Notes under the pieces: generated by a model
What the model saw: only the letters and a program-made list of their open reading frames with translations
Databases searched by the model: none
What the model was told of the DNA's origin: nothing
From: Ignavibacteria bacterium
GTDB taxonomy: Bacteria > Bacteroidota > Ignavibacteria > Tepidaquicellales > Tepidaquicellaceae
NCBI GenBank assembly: GCA_028714695.1
Contig: JAQTLX010000003.1
Span: 186,001 to 250,000, forward strand
Length of the DNA stretch: 64,000 nucleotides
Reading direction: 5' to 3'
In this document: in pieces, positions 18,260 through 26,351 of the stretch
How positions within the stretch are numbered: position 1 is the first letter of the stretch
Layout of the letters: every line of letters begins with the position of its first letter
Translations under genes and position numbers: made by a program

Positions 18260-18898
18260 ATGGAGAAAATAAGAATGTTATCAACTGGACCAGCTGAAAA
18301 ATTGCTGGAAAATAGAAAACTCTTCTTGACAACAGTGATTGATGAAATATCAGCTGCTGATCTAATATTAGAACTTCTTTATTTAGACGCTATATCTACA
18401 AATGACATTGAATTATATATTAATTCACCCGGAGGAAGTATTTCTTCTGGATTAGCTATTTACGATGTTATGATGAGTCTTCAGTCAGATGTTAAAACTA
18501 TTTGTGTTGGCCAAGCGGCTTCTATGGCACAAATATTATTAACTGCGGGAACCAAAGGTAAACGGTATGCTTATCCTCATGCTCAAATAATGATGCATCA
18601 ACCTATGGGGCAAGTATCTGGACAGATAACTGATATAGCGATTCAGTTTGAAGAATTCAAGAAAATGAAATATAATCTGGCCACGATAACAGCTTTACAT
18701 TCTGGTAAAAGATTAGAAGATGTTATAAAAGATGCCGAACGCGATTTTTATTTCACTAGTCAGGAAGCAGTGAATTATGGTTTGATTGATCACGTAATTG
18801 AATTACGCGCCCTATCATTTCCGAAAGTCTTGAGTGAAAAGGCAAGCATAATCGGCAAAAGTCAGAAAAGAAATATTATTAAAAAGAACAAAAAATAA
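18260..18898 (+). CDS. clpP: ClpP-family serine protease, element-borne
   Basis: 212 residues, ATG at 18260, close to normal ClpP length. The Ser-His-Asp triad is intact: S88 in GQAASMAQ, H113 in IMMHQP and D162 in AERDFYF. INSPGGSISSGLAIYDVM is the family's oxyanion-hole segment. ClpP forms a 14-subunit cytoplasmic proteolytic chamber fed by ClpX or ClpA-type ATPases. Here no ATPase gene is nearby, and the basic tail (KSQKRNIIKKNKK) is unusual. Within a mobile island it is a second, accessory ClpP rather than the housekeeping copy, which normally sits with tig and clpX. It could alter host proteolysis or degrade element repressors. A terminator follows directly. Confidence 0.92.
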   Translation: MEKIRMLSTGPAEKLLENRKLFLTTVIDEISAADLILELLYLDAISTNDIELYINSPGGSISSGLAIYDVMMSLQSDVKTICVGQAASMAQILLTAGTKGKRYAYPHAQIMMHQPMGQVSGQITDIAIQFEEFKKMKYNLATITALHSGKRLEDVIKDAERDFYFTSQEAVNYGLIDHVIELRALSFPKVLSEKASIIGKSQKRNIIKKNKK

Positions 18899-18910
18899 TT
18901 AAACAATTCA

Positions 18911-18936
18911 GGGGTTGAGTGACAGCAACCCCTTTT
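18911..18936 (+). terminator. Rho-independent terminator after clpP
   Basis: Stem GGGGTTG (18911-18917) / CAACCCC (18926-18932), loop AGTGACAG, then TTTT. Its presence argues against the GTG at 18919 as the start of the next gene. Confidence 0.8.
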
Positions 18937-18957
18937 AATAAAGCAAAAGTAAAAATA

Positions 18958-19350
18958 ATGAAAATAGAAATTTTAGGTCGATTCATTGAAATCGACGATG
19001 AAAAGGTTAAAGAAGTATTCGAGAAAAAATACAAACGATACGAATATCTAGATATGGATAAAGTGGAATTTATGCAAAGAGGACTGGACTATTTTGAACA
19101 CAGTCTTGAGAAAAACATATTATACGCACTAGACACTAATCTCGGTATTGCGTTATCAGCTTTCAGTCGTATTGCAGAATATAATTATGAAGATACTGTA
19201 TCCCCATTTAAAAAGCCGGGATGCGAGATGAAATACCTGTCTCCCGGTTTTATTTTGAAAGATGATGAAAGATTTTTTTGCAAGTATCAAATAATAAATT
19301 TACCTAAAAACAATACTGATATCGTAGAAATAACGGATAATGTGATATAA
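18958..19350 (+). CDS. Hypothetical protein, 130 aa
   Basis: I start at the ATG at 18958 (MKIEILGRFIEIDDEKVKEV), because the upstream GTG at 18919 lies inside a terminator hairpin. The protein is soluble and acidic, with a beta hairpin followed by helices (YEYLDMDKVEFMQRGLDYFE). No domain recognised. It lies between clpP and the excisionase gene, all on the plus strand, so it may be an adaptor or a small element regulator; nothing in the sequence proves either. Confidence 0.6.
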   Translation: MKIEILGRFIEIDDEKVKEVFEKKYKRYEYLDMDKVEFMQRGLDYFEHSLEKNILYALDTNLGIALSAFSRIAEYNYEDTVSPFKKPGCEMKYLSPGFILKDDERFFCKYQIINLPKNNTDIVEITDNVI

Positions 19351-19400
19351 TAATTATAAGGACAATGAAGTATGATAACAAAATATATTAATCTTAATAC

Positions 19401-19721
19401 ATGGTGAGTTCTTCGGAACTCACTCAAACTACGAGCCCGGAAATTACAGAAAGAAGTCTCAGGCTTCTTTCTGTAAACGAGGCTCGCGAAATACTTAAAG
19501 TGCGACATGAAACCGTAAAAAAGCTGATACAGGAGGGTAAGATTGAAGTGTTGTTAATCGGAAAACGTATCAAGATACCCTACCGAAGTCTGATTAAATT
19601 TTTAAATAATAACGCGAAGGAGTTAAGCGAAGAATCATGCGGGCAACAATTGCACTTGAAAAGAGACATAGTAGAAAACAAAATTGATTCAATAATTAAA
19701 CAACATACAAGGAGATATTAA
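19401..19721 (+). CDS. Excisionase-like MerR/HTH_17 protein
   Basis: 106 residues. The middle (LLSVNEAREILKVRHETVKK, then LIQEGKIEVLLIGKRIKIPY) is a textbook helix-turn-helix of the excisionase or DNA-binding HTH_17 family: helix, turn, helix, then the wing leading to the IPYRSL segment. The stop overlaps the recombinase start by 1 bp (TAATG), so the pair is translationally coupled. The likely role is to set the direction of recombination and to repress or activate the element. The start codon sits at the foot of a strong hairpin, which may throttle translation. Confidence 0.8.
   Translation: MVSSSELTQTTSPEITERSLRLLSVNEAREILKVRHETVKKLIQEGKIEVLLIGKRIKIPYRSLIKFLNNNAKELSEESCGQQLHLKRDIVENKIDSIIKQHTRRY
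19404..19423 (+). promoter_or_regulatory. C(UUCG)G-capped hairpin at the excisionase start codon
   Basis: GTGAGTTC (19404-19411) pairs perfectly with GAACTCAC (19416-19423) over the tetraloop TTCG. It begins one base after the ATG at 19401. No T-run follows, so it is not a terminator. In mRNA it would be a very stable hairpin that can block ribosome entry. Confidence 0.6.
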
Positions 19722-20797
19722 TGTCCTCTTTATTTAAAAAAAGAAACAAGTGGTATATTGATACGCTGGTAGATGGCAAGCGAATAACCAAGAACACGGG
19801 TCTTGCTGCGACTAAGGCTAACAAGAAGGAAGCAGAAAATATTAAACGAGAAATTGAAGACATGATTTCATCAAAGAAATACATCGTATCAACCGGTAAA
19901 TCAGTTATTGCTTGTGTTGAAAAATTTAAACAAGAACATTTAAATTTAAAATCCGAATCTCATCAGGGAGTCTTTCATGACGCCTTGGGACATTTTCTGA
20001 AAATAGTACCAGGCGATACTAAAATCGAAAATGTATCTTCTGAACATATTGTCGGATATATCGAATATCTAAAGCCGAAGGTTGAAAATTCTACACTGTT
20101 AACTTATATCAATTACATGAAGATATTTTTCAACTTTCTGGTTGAAGAAGAAATTATAGTCCGAAATCCGATAAGGAAAAAACAAATCCCCAAAAGGGTG
20201 AAAAGGAATATCGTTTTCTTTAATCAGAAAATGCTTGATGATATTCTTAAAACAGCTAAAGAAAGAGATCCGGAATACTACAAATTCCTCATGATGCTGT
20301 TACTGACAGGGCAACGACCAATTGATGTTCTGTCTTTAAAAGTTGGGAATATAGATTTAGGAAACAAGATTATCATCGTGAACATTTCTAAAACAAACAA
20401 ACAGATAATTTTCCCTTTGTACGATGATTTAAAACACTTTATCGAATCTGAACTAAGTGAAAATATTCGTGGTGATAAACAGCAAAGAGTTTTTAAGGAT
20501 TTCAACCTTGAGATTGTAAGAAAGAGATATATGCGGATAAAGAGACATTTGAAAATAACAGAAAAGCATGTGTTTACGCTGAGAACCTTTCGCACAACCT
20601 TTGCTTCTTATCTTGCCTCTAAAGGAATTGATCAGGCTAAAATAGCCGATCTGTTGGGACATGATGATGCTCGAACGACACGAAAATATTACGCAGCAGT
20701 GTCAACAGATAATCTGCGTAAAGAATTGAATCAAATCTTTATGGTTCAAAATCCGGACAAAAGTGCTGACAAAAGTGCTGACACTTCTAAAGAATAG
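19721..20797 (+). CDS. Tyrosine recombinase (integrase) of the island
   Basis: 358 residues, ATG at 19721 with AAGGAG 5-11 bp upstream. An N-terminal SAM-like core-binding domain (about 60-160) and a catalytic domain follow the usual order. Catalytic residues: R199 in TGQRPIDVL, the beta-hairpin Lys in SKTNK, R291 in TFRTTFAS, H314 in LLGHDD and Y323 in TRKYY. The position normally held by the first His of HxxR is Arg288. The C-terminus has a short repeat (DKSADKSAD). It ends 58 bp from the 3' end of tRNA-Lys, the usual arrangement of an integrase beside its attachment site. It would integrate and excise the island together with the small HTH protein upstream. Confidence 0.95.
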   Translation: MSSLFKKRNKWYIDTLVDGKRITKNTGLAATKANKKEAENIKREIEDMISSKKYIVSTGKSVIACVEKFKQEHLNLKSESHQGVFHDALGHFLKIVPGDTKIENVSSEHIVGYIEYLKPKVENSTLLTYINYMKIFFNFLVEEEIIVRNPIRKKQIPKRVKRNIVFFNQKMLDDILKTAKERDPEYYKFLMMLLLTGQRPIDVLSLKVGNIDLGNKIIIVNISKTNKQIIFPLYDDLKHFIESELSENIRGDKQQRVFKDFNLEIVRKRYMRIKRHLKITEKHVFTLRTFRTTFASYLASKGIDQAKIADLLGHDDARTTRKYYAAVSTDNLRKELNQIFMVQNPDKSADKSADTSKE

Positions 20798-20814
20798 AGT
20801 GACCATAAAAGCAA

Positions 20815-20847
20815 AAAGCCCTGCAAACTCAATGTTTACAGGGCTTT
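20815..20847. terminator. Bidirectional terminator between integrase and tRNA-Lys
   Basis: AAAGCCCTG (20815-20823) pairs with CAGGGCTTT (20839-20847), and the stem extends inward after one mismatch (AAAC / GTTT). A-rich and T-rich flanks allow it to stop transcripts from both sides. Confidence 0.75.
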
Positions 20848-20854
20848 ACAGTTG

Positions 20855-20927
20855 TGCTCTCTGGGGGATTCGAACCCCCGACCCACTGATTAAGAGTCAG
20901 TTGCTCTACCAACTGAGCTAAGAAAGC
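20855..20927 (-). tRNA. tRNA-Lys (anticodon CTT)
   Basis: The 73-nt cloverleaf reads from 20927 to 20855. The acceptor stem GCTTTCT / AGAGAGC pairs fully with one G-U. The D-arm AGCTCAGTTGGTAGAGC is canonical. The anticodon arm ACTGA-CTCTTAA-TCAGT gives CTT, and the T-arm holds GGTTCGAATCC. The discriminator base is A and CCA is not encoded. Its 3' end faces the integrase and probably serves as the attachment site. Confidence 0.95.
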
Positions 20928-21149
20928 GGTTCAATTTAACCGAATTTATTTTCAAATTCAATTCAGAATAATGTGAATTTTCATGAAAGTTATAAATCTC
21001 TTTCGGAAAATGCCTATCCATCTGCTCCTTTCGGAATTTTATTAGCCATAGAAGCGTAATACCATAAATAGTCGGTTGTAATATAATCGAAAATTTAATG
21101 CTATGAATTTATATATTTAAATTTTCAAAATATTAATAAGGACTAAAAT

Positions 21150-21248
21150 ATGAGATCCATTTTACCGCATAAACAGCCCTTCTCACGTCTAAAGAAATAC
21201 AAAGATGTCCAAAATTGGATAAAATATCTCTATAGGTCTGGTTTTTAG
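21150..21248 (+). CDS. Possible 32-aa small protein
   Basis: ATG at 21150, with AAGGA 8 bp upstream, starts a short basic peptide (MRSILPHKQPFSRLKKYKDV). It lies in the 370-bp gap between tRNA-Lys and the PQQ dehydrogenase. Apart from this frame I see nothing in the gap. It may equally be leader sequence. Confidence 0.25.
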   Translation: MRSILPHKQPFSRLKKYKDVQNWIKYLYRSGF

Positions 21249-21306
21249 TGAAATTAAAAATCTTAAAACAATTTTAATAAAAATTGTTTAACTAAAACTC
21301 AAAAAA

Positions 21307-22932
21307 ATGAAAAATATTATCATTGAAAAGAGAAAACCCTTAGTTGAGGGGTCAAACATTTTGAATGCATTGATTGCAGTCTGTATGTTGCTTGTTTTGT
21401 TTAGCGTGGTATCCTGTTCTCAAAAAACAAGTGAGTTAAATTCAGAATGGCCGACATTCAACGGGGATTTCAACGCCATTCGTTACTCTCCGCTGACTCA
21501 AATCACTCCGCAAAATGTCGAATCAATAGTTAAGGCGGGTGAATATATAATTACCGATACAGTACCGTTTCAATCCGGTCCTGTAATGATAGGTAAAACG
21601 CTCTATTTTACAACCGGTTTCAATACGTATGCCGCTGATGCGATTACCGGTAAACTTATCTGGTCACACAAATTCAAAGGCAAAGGCGCCTTGTTGGATA
21701 ATAGCAGAGGAGTCGCATACGACAACGGTAAAATTTTCCGAAGTACTCTTGATGCACATGTACTTGCATTTGATGCCAAAACAGGCAAAGTTATCTGGGA
21801 CGTTGTGGCGGGCAACACTGAGTTGGGAGAGTATTGCTGTGCGGCTTGCCTTGTTTGGGGCGGAAAGGTCTATGTTGCAACTGCCGGAAGCGATGTAGGC
21901 GCTATAGGGCGTGTAATGGCGCTTGATGAAATCGATGGACATCGGCTTTGGATTTTTGATATAGTACCTGCTGCCGGTCCGGGAGCAGAAACGTGGCCTT
22001 CGGATCCAAATAAATTACGGGCTGGCGGAGGAGTCTGGTCGTCTTTTTCTCTCGATACGGAAACAGGTCTCTTATATGTGCCCACAGGCAATCCCGGTCC
22101 TGATTTCGTAAAAGACTATCGTCCCGGCGATAATCTATATACATGCTCTGTTGTCATGTTAGATGCCGCAACCGGCAAATTGAGCGGATACCATCAATTT
22201 GTCCCTAATGATTATCATGATTGGGATATGGCATCAAGTCCGATTTTATTCTCACTCAAATCGGGAGAAAAAATGGTTGCTGTTGCAGGAAAAGACGGAT
22301 ACCTGTATGGTCTGGACCGCAAATTAGTAAATGTAAAATATAAAATTCCGATTACAACAATTTTCAATACCGATGCGCCGTTAACTAAAGAAGGAACACG
22401 CTTTGCGCCCGGCACACAGGGTGGTGTAGAATGGAATGGTCCGGCATATTCACCCGCTTTGAACGCTCTGTTTGTGTCTTCAACAGATTGGGCTTCAACT
22501 CTTAAACTTGGTGCTCCCGAGATGCTTCTTAATGCAGCGCCCGGCAAAATGTTCCTTGGCACCGATAATGGATTCGGAGATTTAGATCCGGTTGAAAAAT
22601 CGTCAGGCTGGTTAACGGCAGTAAATGCCGAAACAGGCAAAGTCTTATGGAAATATCAAGCGCCTAAACCAATGCTCGCGGCTGTTACTCCAACAGCAAG
22701 CGGTCTTCTTTTCACCGGTGATTTGGATGGTAACCTGCTGGCATTCGATGCTGCATCAGGAAAAATTCTATTAAATAAAAAAGTAGGAGGCCCTATAGGG
22801 GGCGGCATAATTACTTATTCCATAGATGGGAAACAGTATATTGCTGTTGCAACCGGACTAAATAGTTATCTGTTTAAAACAGTATTTGGTATATCATCGA
22901 TAGTGATTTATTCGCTTCCGTCTAAGAATTAA
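21307..22932 (+). CDS. PQQ-dependent dehydrogenase, membrane lipoprotein
   Basis: 541 residues. A signal peptide ends in a lipobox with C37 (FSVVSC), so the enzyme is a periplasmic lipoprotein. The body is an eight-bladed quinoprotein propeller: it starts WPTFNGDFNAIRYSPL and has repeated tryptophan-docking segments such as DAITGKLIWSHKF, DAKTGKVIWD and NAETGKVLWKYQ. CC near residue 177 (EYCCAACLVWG) matches the vicinal disulfide of PQQ alcohol dehydrogenases, and HDWDMASSPIL near 305 carries the probable catalytic Asp. There is no C-terminal cytochrome c domain, so electrons must go to a separate carrier. The substrate is probably an alcohol or sugar. No pqqA-E genes are in the window. A TonB receptor gene starts 19 bp downstream. 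Confidence 0.9.
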   Translation: MKNIIIEKRKPLVEGSNILNALIAVCMLLVLFSVVSCSQKTSELNSEWPTFNGDFNAIRYSPLTQITPQNVESIVKAGEYIITDTVPFQSGPVMIGKTLYFTTGFNTYAADAITGKLIWSHKFKGKGALLDNSRGVAYDNGKIFRSTLDAHVLAFDAKTGKVIWDVVAGNTELGEYCCAACLVWGGKVYVATAGSDVGAIGRVMALDEIDGHRLWIFDIVPAAGPGAETWPSDPNKLRAGGGVWSSFSLDTETGLLYVPTGNPGPDFVKDYRPGDNLYTCSVVMLDAATGKLSGYHQFVPNDYHDWDMASSPILFSLKSGEKMVAVAGKDGYLYGLDRKLVNVKYKIPITTIFNTDAPLTKEGTRFAPGTQGGVEWNGPAYSPALNALFVSSTDWASTLKLGAPEMLLNAAPGKMFLGTDNGFGDLDPVEKSSGWLTAVNAETGKVLWKYQAPKPMLAAVTPTASGLLFTGDLDGNLLAFDAASGKILLNKKVGGPIGGGIITYSIDGKQYIAVATGLNSYLFKTVFGISSIVIYSLPSKN

Positions 22933-22951
22933 TTCAAAGAATAAATTAGAC

Positions 22952-25033
22952 GTGAGTAAAACAGTAATCCATATAGTGTGTTTACTTGCCGCTTCTGTAA
23001 GTTTCCTCTTTTCAGGAAAAACCGAAGCACAGGAAAAAGATACTACATCACACGTCTATCGACTTCCGGAGATTATTATAACGGCACTTCGTGTACCGGT
23101 AAAAGAAAGTTCTGTCCCTTACAGTGTTACGATGATGGAAACCAGAAAAAATATTCAGGGTTTGAGTCTTGCTGAAGCGGTTGCCGGGCTTCCGGGTCTG
23201 GAAGTTAATGCACGTTATAACCTATCCGTTGGCGATAGAATTACAAACCGTGGATTTGGGGCAAGGACACAATTTGGTGTTCGCGGAGTTCGCATTATTG
23301 CAGATGATATTCCTGTAACAATGGCAGACGGACAGACTAACTTAGAGATGATTGATTTGCAGGATTTGTCTTATGTGGAACTTTTGCGGGGACCGGGTTC
23401 TTCGCTTTATGGTAATTCTTCCGGAGGTGTTTTAAAACTTTATTCAACCCCGCTGCCTTCAGCGCCGTTTCATTTTTCGCTTTCTTCAACAAACGGCGCT
23501 GACGGTTTATTTCGCTTGAATGGTACGATTGGAGGGACGTTCGCAAAGATAAAAGTGTCGGGAAGTTTTACAGACTTCAATTACGAAGGATATCGTGAAC
23601 ATAGTAAATCTAATCTCAAACGGGCTGTTATAAAATTGAGTTCTTCCCTGTCGCCGTCCGATATATTGCTGGTTAGTACGGGCTATGTTCATTTTGTTGC
23701 CTTGAGCACTGGTTCTCTCACAAAACAAGAAGCAGAGCAGAATCCAAAACTGGCTAATCCTCTGAGTATTAAAAATATGTCGGGAGAAAATGGGACTCAA
23801 TTTCAGGTTTCAGCGGCATGGACGCACCGGTATGATTCTATTTCACTTCTTACGATAAACGTTTATGATTCATACCGTTCAGTCAGGAATCCGATTGTAG
23901 GCAAGATAATAGAACTCCCTCAAAATGACGGAGGTATCGATGCCTTTTATTACAGCAAGGTAAATATAATGGGAAAAAGGATTGATTGGAGTGTCGGAGC
24001 GGAAGCAGGTCTTCGGCTTAATAACAGGAAGAACTATATAAATAATAACGGGTCAGAAGGTGCGTTGTTTATTGACCAGAATGAACGCATAATTAATTCA
24101 GGTTTATTTACCCAGACAATCGTTCCGGTAACCCCGGAGATTGACGTTGCAGGAAGCATCCGCTATGACCAAACGTACTTTGGAGTTACTGATTTTCTTT
24201 CCAATTCGCCGAATACCGATAATTCGGGAAACAGGACGATGACAGGTATTAGTCCTGCGCTGGGAATCGTTTATCGTTTCTCAAACACACTGAATTTTTT
24301 CGCTAATGTTTCTACATCTTTTGAAACACCGACATCAACTGAACTTGCCAATCGCCCCGGCGGTATTGGAGGGTTTAATCCTAATCTTAATCCGTCCCAT
24401 GCGCTGGAATACGAAGCAGGCATTCGAGGTTCATTTAGTACGATTCTTCAATATGATTTAACCGGCTATATCATAAATATTAAAGACGAACTTATACCAT
24501 TTGAGGTCATTTCTGATTCGTCAGGCGGACAAGTCTACTACAGGAATGCAGGATCGGCTGTGCATCGCGGTGTCGAGTTATCGATTATTTATTATCCGCT
24601 ATCTTCACTTAAAGCACTTATTAGTTTAACGTATATTGATGCTGATTTTAAAACCTATGTTGTAAATGGTCTTGATTACTCAGGCAATAAAGTGCCGGGT
24701 ATAACTCCGCTCAGGATAACGGCAGAGTTAACATATAATACTCCGTTTGAATTCTATGTCTCTTTGCTTATGCAAACATCCGGCAAAGTTACTGCCAATG
24801 ATGCCAATACAGCGTATGCCGATTCTAAAACTGTTTTAAATTTTGATATAGGGCACGATGGAATCTCTTTCGGAAAAAATAAAAAAATTAAGTTGATGCT
24901 GTCCGGCGGCATTTCAAATATTTTTGATACTCACTATATCAGTTCGGTTTCAATAAATGCTGCTGCAGGCAGGTATTATGAGCCGGCTCCGGGTCGTTCC
25001 TTTTTCTTAAATGCACGTTTAGTTTACAAATAG
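22952..25033 (+). CDS. TonB-dependent outer membrane receptor
   Basis: 693 residues, GTG start at 22952. A signal peptide (to about residue 26, TEAQ) is followed by a TonB-box-like LPEIIITALRVPV and a plug domain (LAEAVAGLPGLEVNARYNLS; later LRGPGSSLYGNSSGGVL). A 22-strand-type barrel ends in SFFLNARLVYK with the aromatic final strand. It takes up a scarce ligand across the outer membrane using TonB energy. It lacks an N-terminal carboxypeptidase-like domain, unlike the receptor at 46.6 kb, so it is of the classical Proteobacteria-like type. The 19-bp spacing from the PQQ dehydrogenase gene argues for one operon; the ligand may be PQQ itself or a substrate of the enzyme. Confidence 0.92.
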   Translation: MSKTVIHIVCLLAASVSFLFSGKTEAQEKDTTSHVYRLPEIIITALRVPVKESSVPYSVTMMETRKNIQGLSLAEAVAGLPGLEVNARYNLSVGDRITNRGFGARTQFGVRGVRIIADDIPVTMADGQTNLEMIDLQDLSYVELLRGPGSSLYGNSSGGVLKLYSTPLPSAPFHFSLSSTNGADGLFRLNGTIGGTFAKIKVSGSFTDFNYEGYREHSKSNLKRAVIKLSSSLSPSDILLVSTGYVHFVALSTGSLTKQEAEQNPKLANPLSIKNMSGENGTQFQVSAAWTHRYDSISLLTINVYDSYRSVRNPIVGKIIELPQNDGGIDAFYYSKVNIMGKRIDWSVGAEAGLRLNNRKNYINNNGSEGALFIDQNERIINSGLFTQTIVPVTPEIDVAGSIRYDQTYFGVTDFLSNSPNTDNSGNRTMTGISPALGIVYRFSNTLNFFANVSTSFETPTSTELANRPGGIGGFNPNLNPSHALEYEAGIRGSFSTILQYDLTGYIINIKDELIPFEVISDSSGGQVYYRNAGSAVHRGVELSIIYYPLSSLKALISLTYIDADFKTYVVNGLDYSGNKVPGITPLRITAELTYNTPFEFYVSLLMQTSGKVTANDANTAYADSKTVLNFDIGHDGISFGKNKKIKLMLSGGISNIFDTHYISSVSINAAAGRYYEPAPGRSFFLNARLVYK

Positions 25034-25197
25034 CATTTCATCAATATATTTATCGTATAACTAAAACTCGCTGTCGTGAATCTAATCCTTAATGCGCGAG
25101 CCAAACCTGTACATTCCACCTCACTTTGTATTGTTTATTCTCTTAGTTCCTATACCGGTTTTCTAACTCCGTCTGGTAAACCTGTCAGCAAAATCCA

Positions 25198-26033
25198 TTT
25201 GCTACAGGAAGAGACAGAGTGTAGCGGGTTGTATCTTTGTAATAACAATAATATTCTTTTCCCCTTGATACCTGTTTGCTACACCTGTCTGCTACAGTCA
25301 GAGACAGAGACAGAGACAGAGTCAGAGACAGAGTCAGAGACAGAGACAGAGACAGAGTCAGAGACAGAGTCAGAGTCAGAGACAGAGACAGAGTCAGAGT
25401 CAGAAACATATTATTGCGAGTGGTATCTCTTCAAAAATATTTTATATGATTTTTGCTCTTTCTCAATTGCACTCGCCTCCACCTGTCTGCTAAAGGCAGA
25501 GGCAGAGACATATTATTGCGAGTGGCATCTCTTCAAAAATATCCTATTTGATTTTTCTCTTTCTCAATAGCCCCCCGCCTTCACCAGTCTGCTAAAGGTA
25601 GAGGCAGAGACAGAGACAGATAATTGCGGGCGGCATCTTTGCAAAAATATATTATTCGATTTTTCTCTTTCTCAATTGCTCCCGCCTTAAGTCAGAGACA
25701 TATTATTGCGAGTGGTATCTCTTCAAAAATATTTTATTTAATTTTTGCTCTTTCTCAATTGACCCCGCCTTCACCTGTCTGCTTCACCTGTCTGCTACAG
25801 TCAGAGACAGAGGCAGAGTCAGAGACATATTATTGCGAGTGGTTTCTCTTCAAAAATATATTGTTTGATTTTTGCTCTTTCTCAATTGCACTCGCCTTCA
25901 CCTGTCTGCTGCACCTGTCTGCTACAGACAGAGACAGAGACAGAGACAGAGACAGAGACATATTATTGCGAGTGGTATCTCTTCAAAAATATATTATTTG
26001 ATTTTTGCTCTTTCTCAATTGCCCCCGCCTTCA
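25198..26033. repeat. Nested tandem repeats: CAGAGA hexamers inside ~80-190 bp units
   Basis: A degenerate first copy (about 25198-25266) is followed by six better units beginning near 25283, 25480, 25582, 25689, 25771 and 25899. Each unit has CACCTGTCTGCT, then a variable run of CAGAGA/GTCAGA hexamers (about 18 in the first, one or two in others), then a conserved core with ATTATTGCGAG, CTCTTCAAAAATAT and CTCTTTCTCAATTG. The hexamers translate to Thr-Glu-Ser strings in one frame, but frames break between units and no protein is supported. The array lies just past the TonB receptor stop. Hexamer number should change readily by slippage. Confidence 0.9.
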
Positions 26034-26084
26034 GGCGGGGGAAGAGAAATCCCTAAAATCGGCTTTAGCCGAATGTTCTTTTCA
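26022..26084 (+). terminator. Pair of hairpins closing the repeat array
   Basis: CCCCCGCC (26022-26029) pairs perfectly with GGCGGGGG (26034-26041) over TTCA. About 18 bp later TCGGCT (26059-26064) pairs with AGCCGA (26067-26072), followed by a T-rich stretch. They could end transcription from the TonB receptor operon 1 kb upstream. The first hairpin stands where other units continue with CACCTGTCTG. Confidence 0.5.
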
Positions 26085-26351
26085 TAATAATATCGCTGTC
26101 ATATCTTAATAAATATAAATTTCGTTTTCAGGAATTCTCTGGCGATCTCCGGCTGAAACTCCCGTTTCACACCCGAATTCAACTGTACATATCTCATTTA
26201 TTTACAACTATTTAAACATACGCTTGGTCATTTATTGAATACTCTGAACTATTATTTATTATTTTTGTATTGCAAATAAATTCGTATCAAATATTGATTT
26301 CATTAATTTGTAACATGTGTGCTATAACTAATATTTGTCATGACTCAGAAA

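Larger units (their letters stand above)
1..20855. mobile_element. Integrated genomic island in tRNA-Lys, left end beyond window
   Basis: A tyrosine recombinase and an excisionase-like gene abut the 3' end of a tRNA gene. To their left lie iterons, DNA-binding genes, an accessory ClpP and defence-like genes in visibly AT-rich DNA. To their right the sequence is less AT-rich and codes ordinary host functions. I looked for a second copy of the tRNA 3' end (GGGGGATTCGAACC in plus orientation) and found none, so the left border should lie before position 1. No relaxase or conjugation gene is visible, so transfer would need helper functions or genes beyond the window. Confidence 0.6.

Noticed and set aside
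18919-18957. GTG at 18919 as a 13-residue longer start of the 130-aa gene.
   Set aside because: It falls inside the clpP terminator hairpin; the ATG at 18958 is clear of it.
25076-26087. Several open frames coding Thr-Glu-Ser strings over the repeat array.
   Set aside because: They arise from CAGAGA hexamers, shift frame from unit to unit, exist on both strands and show no start signals or domain.
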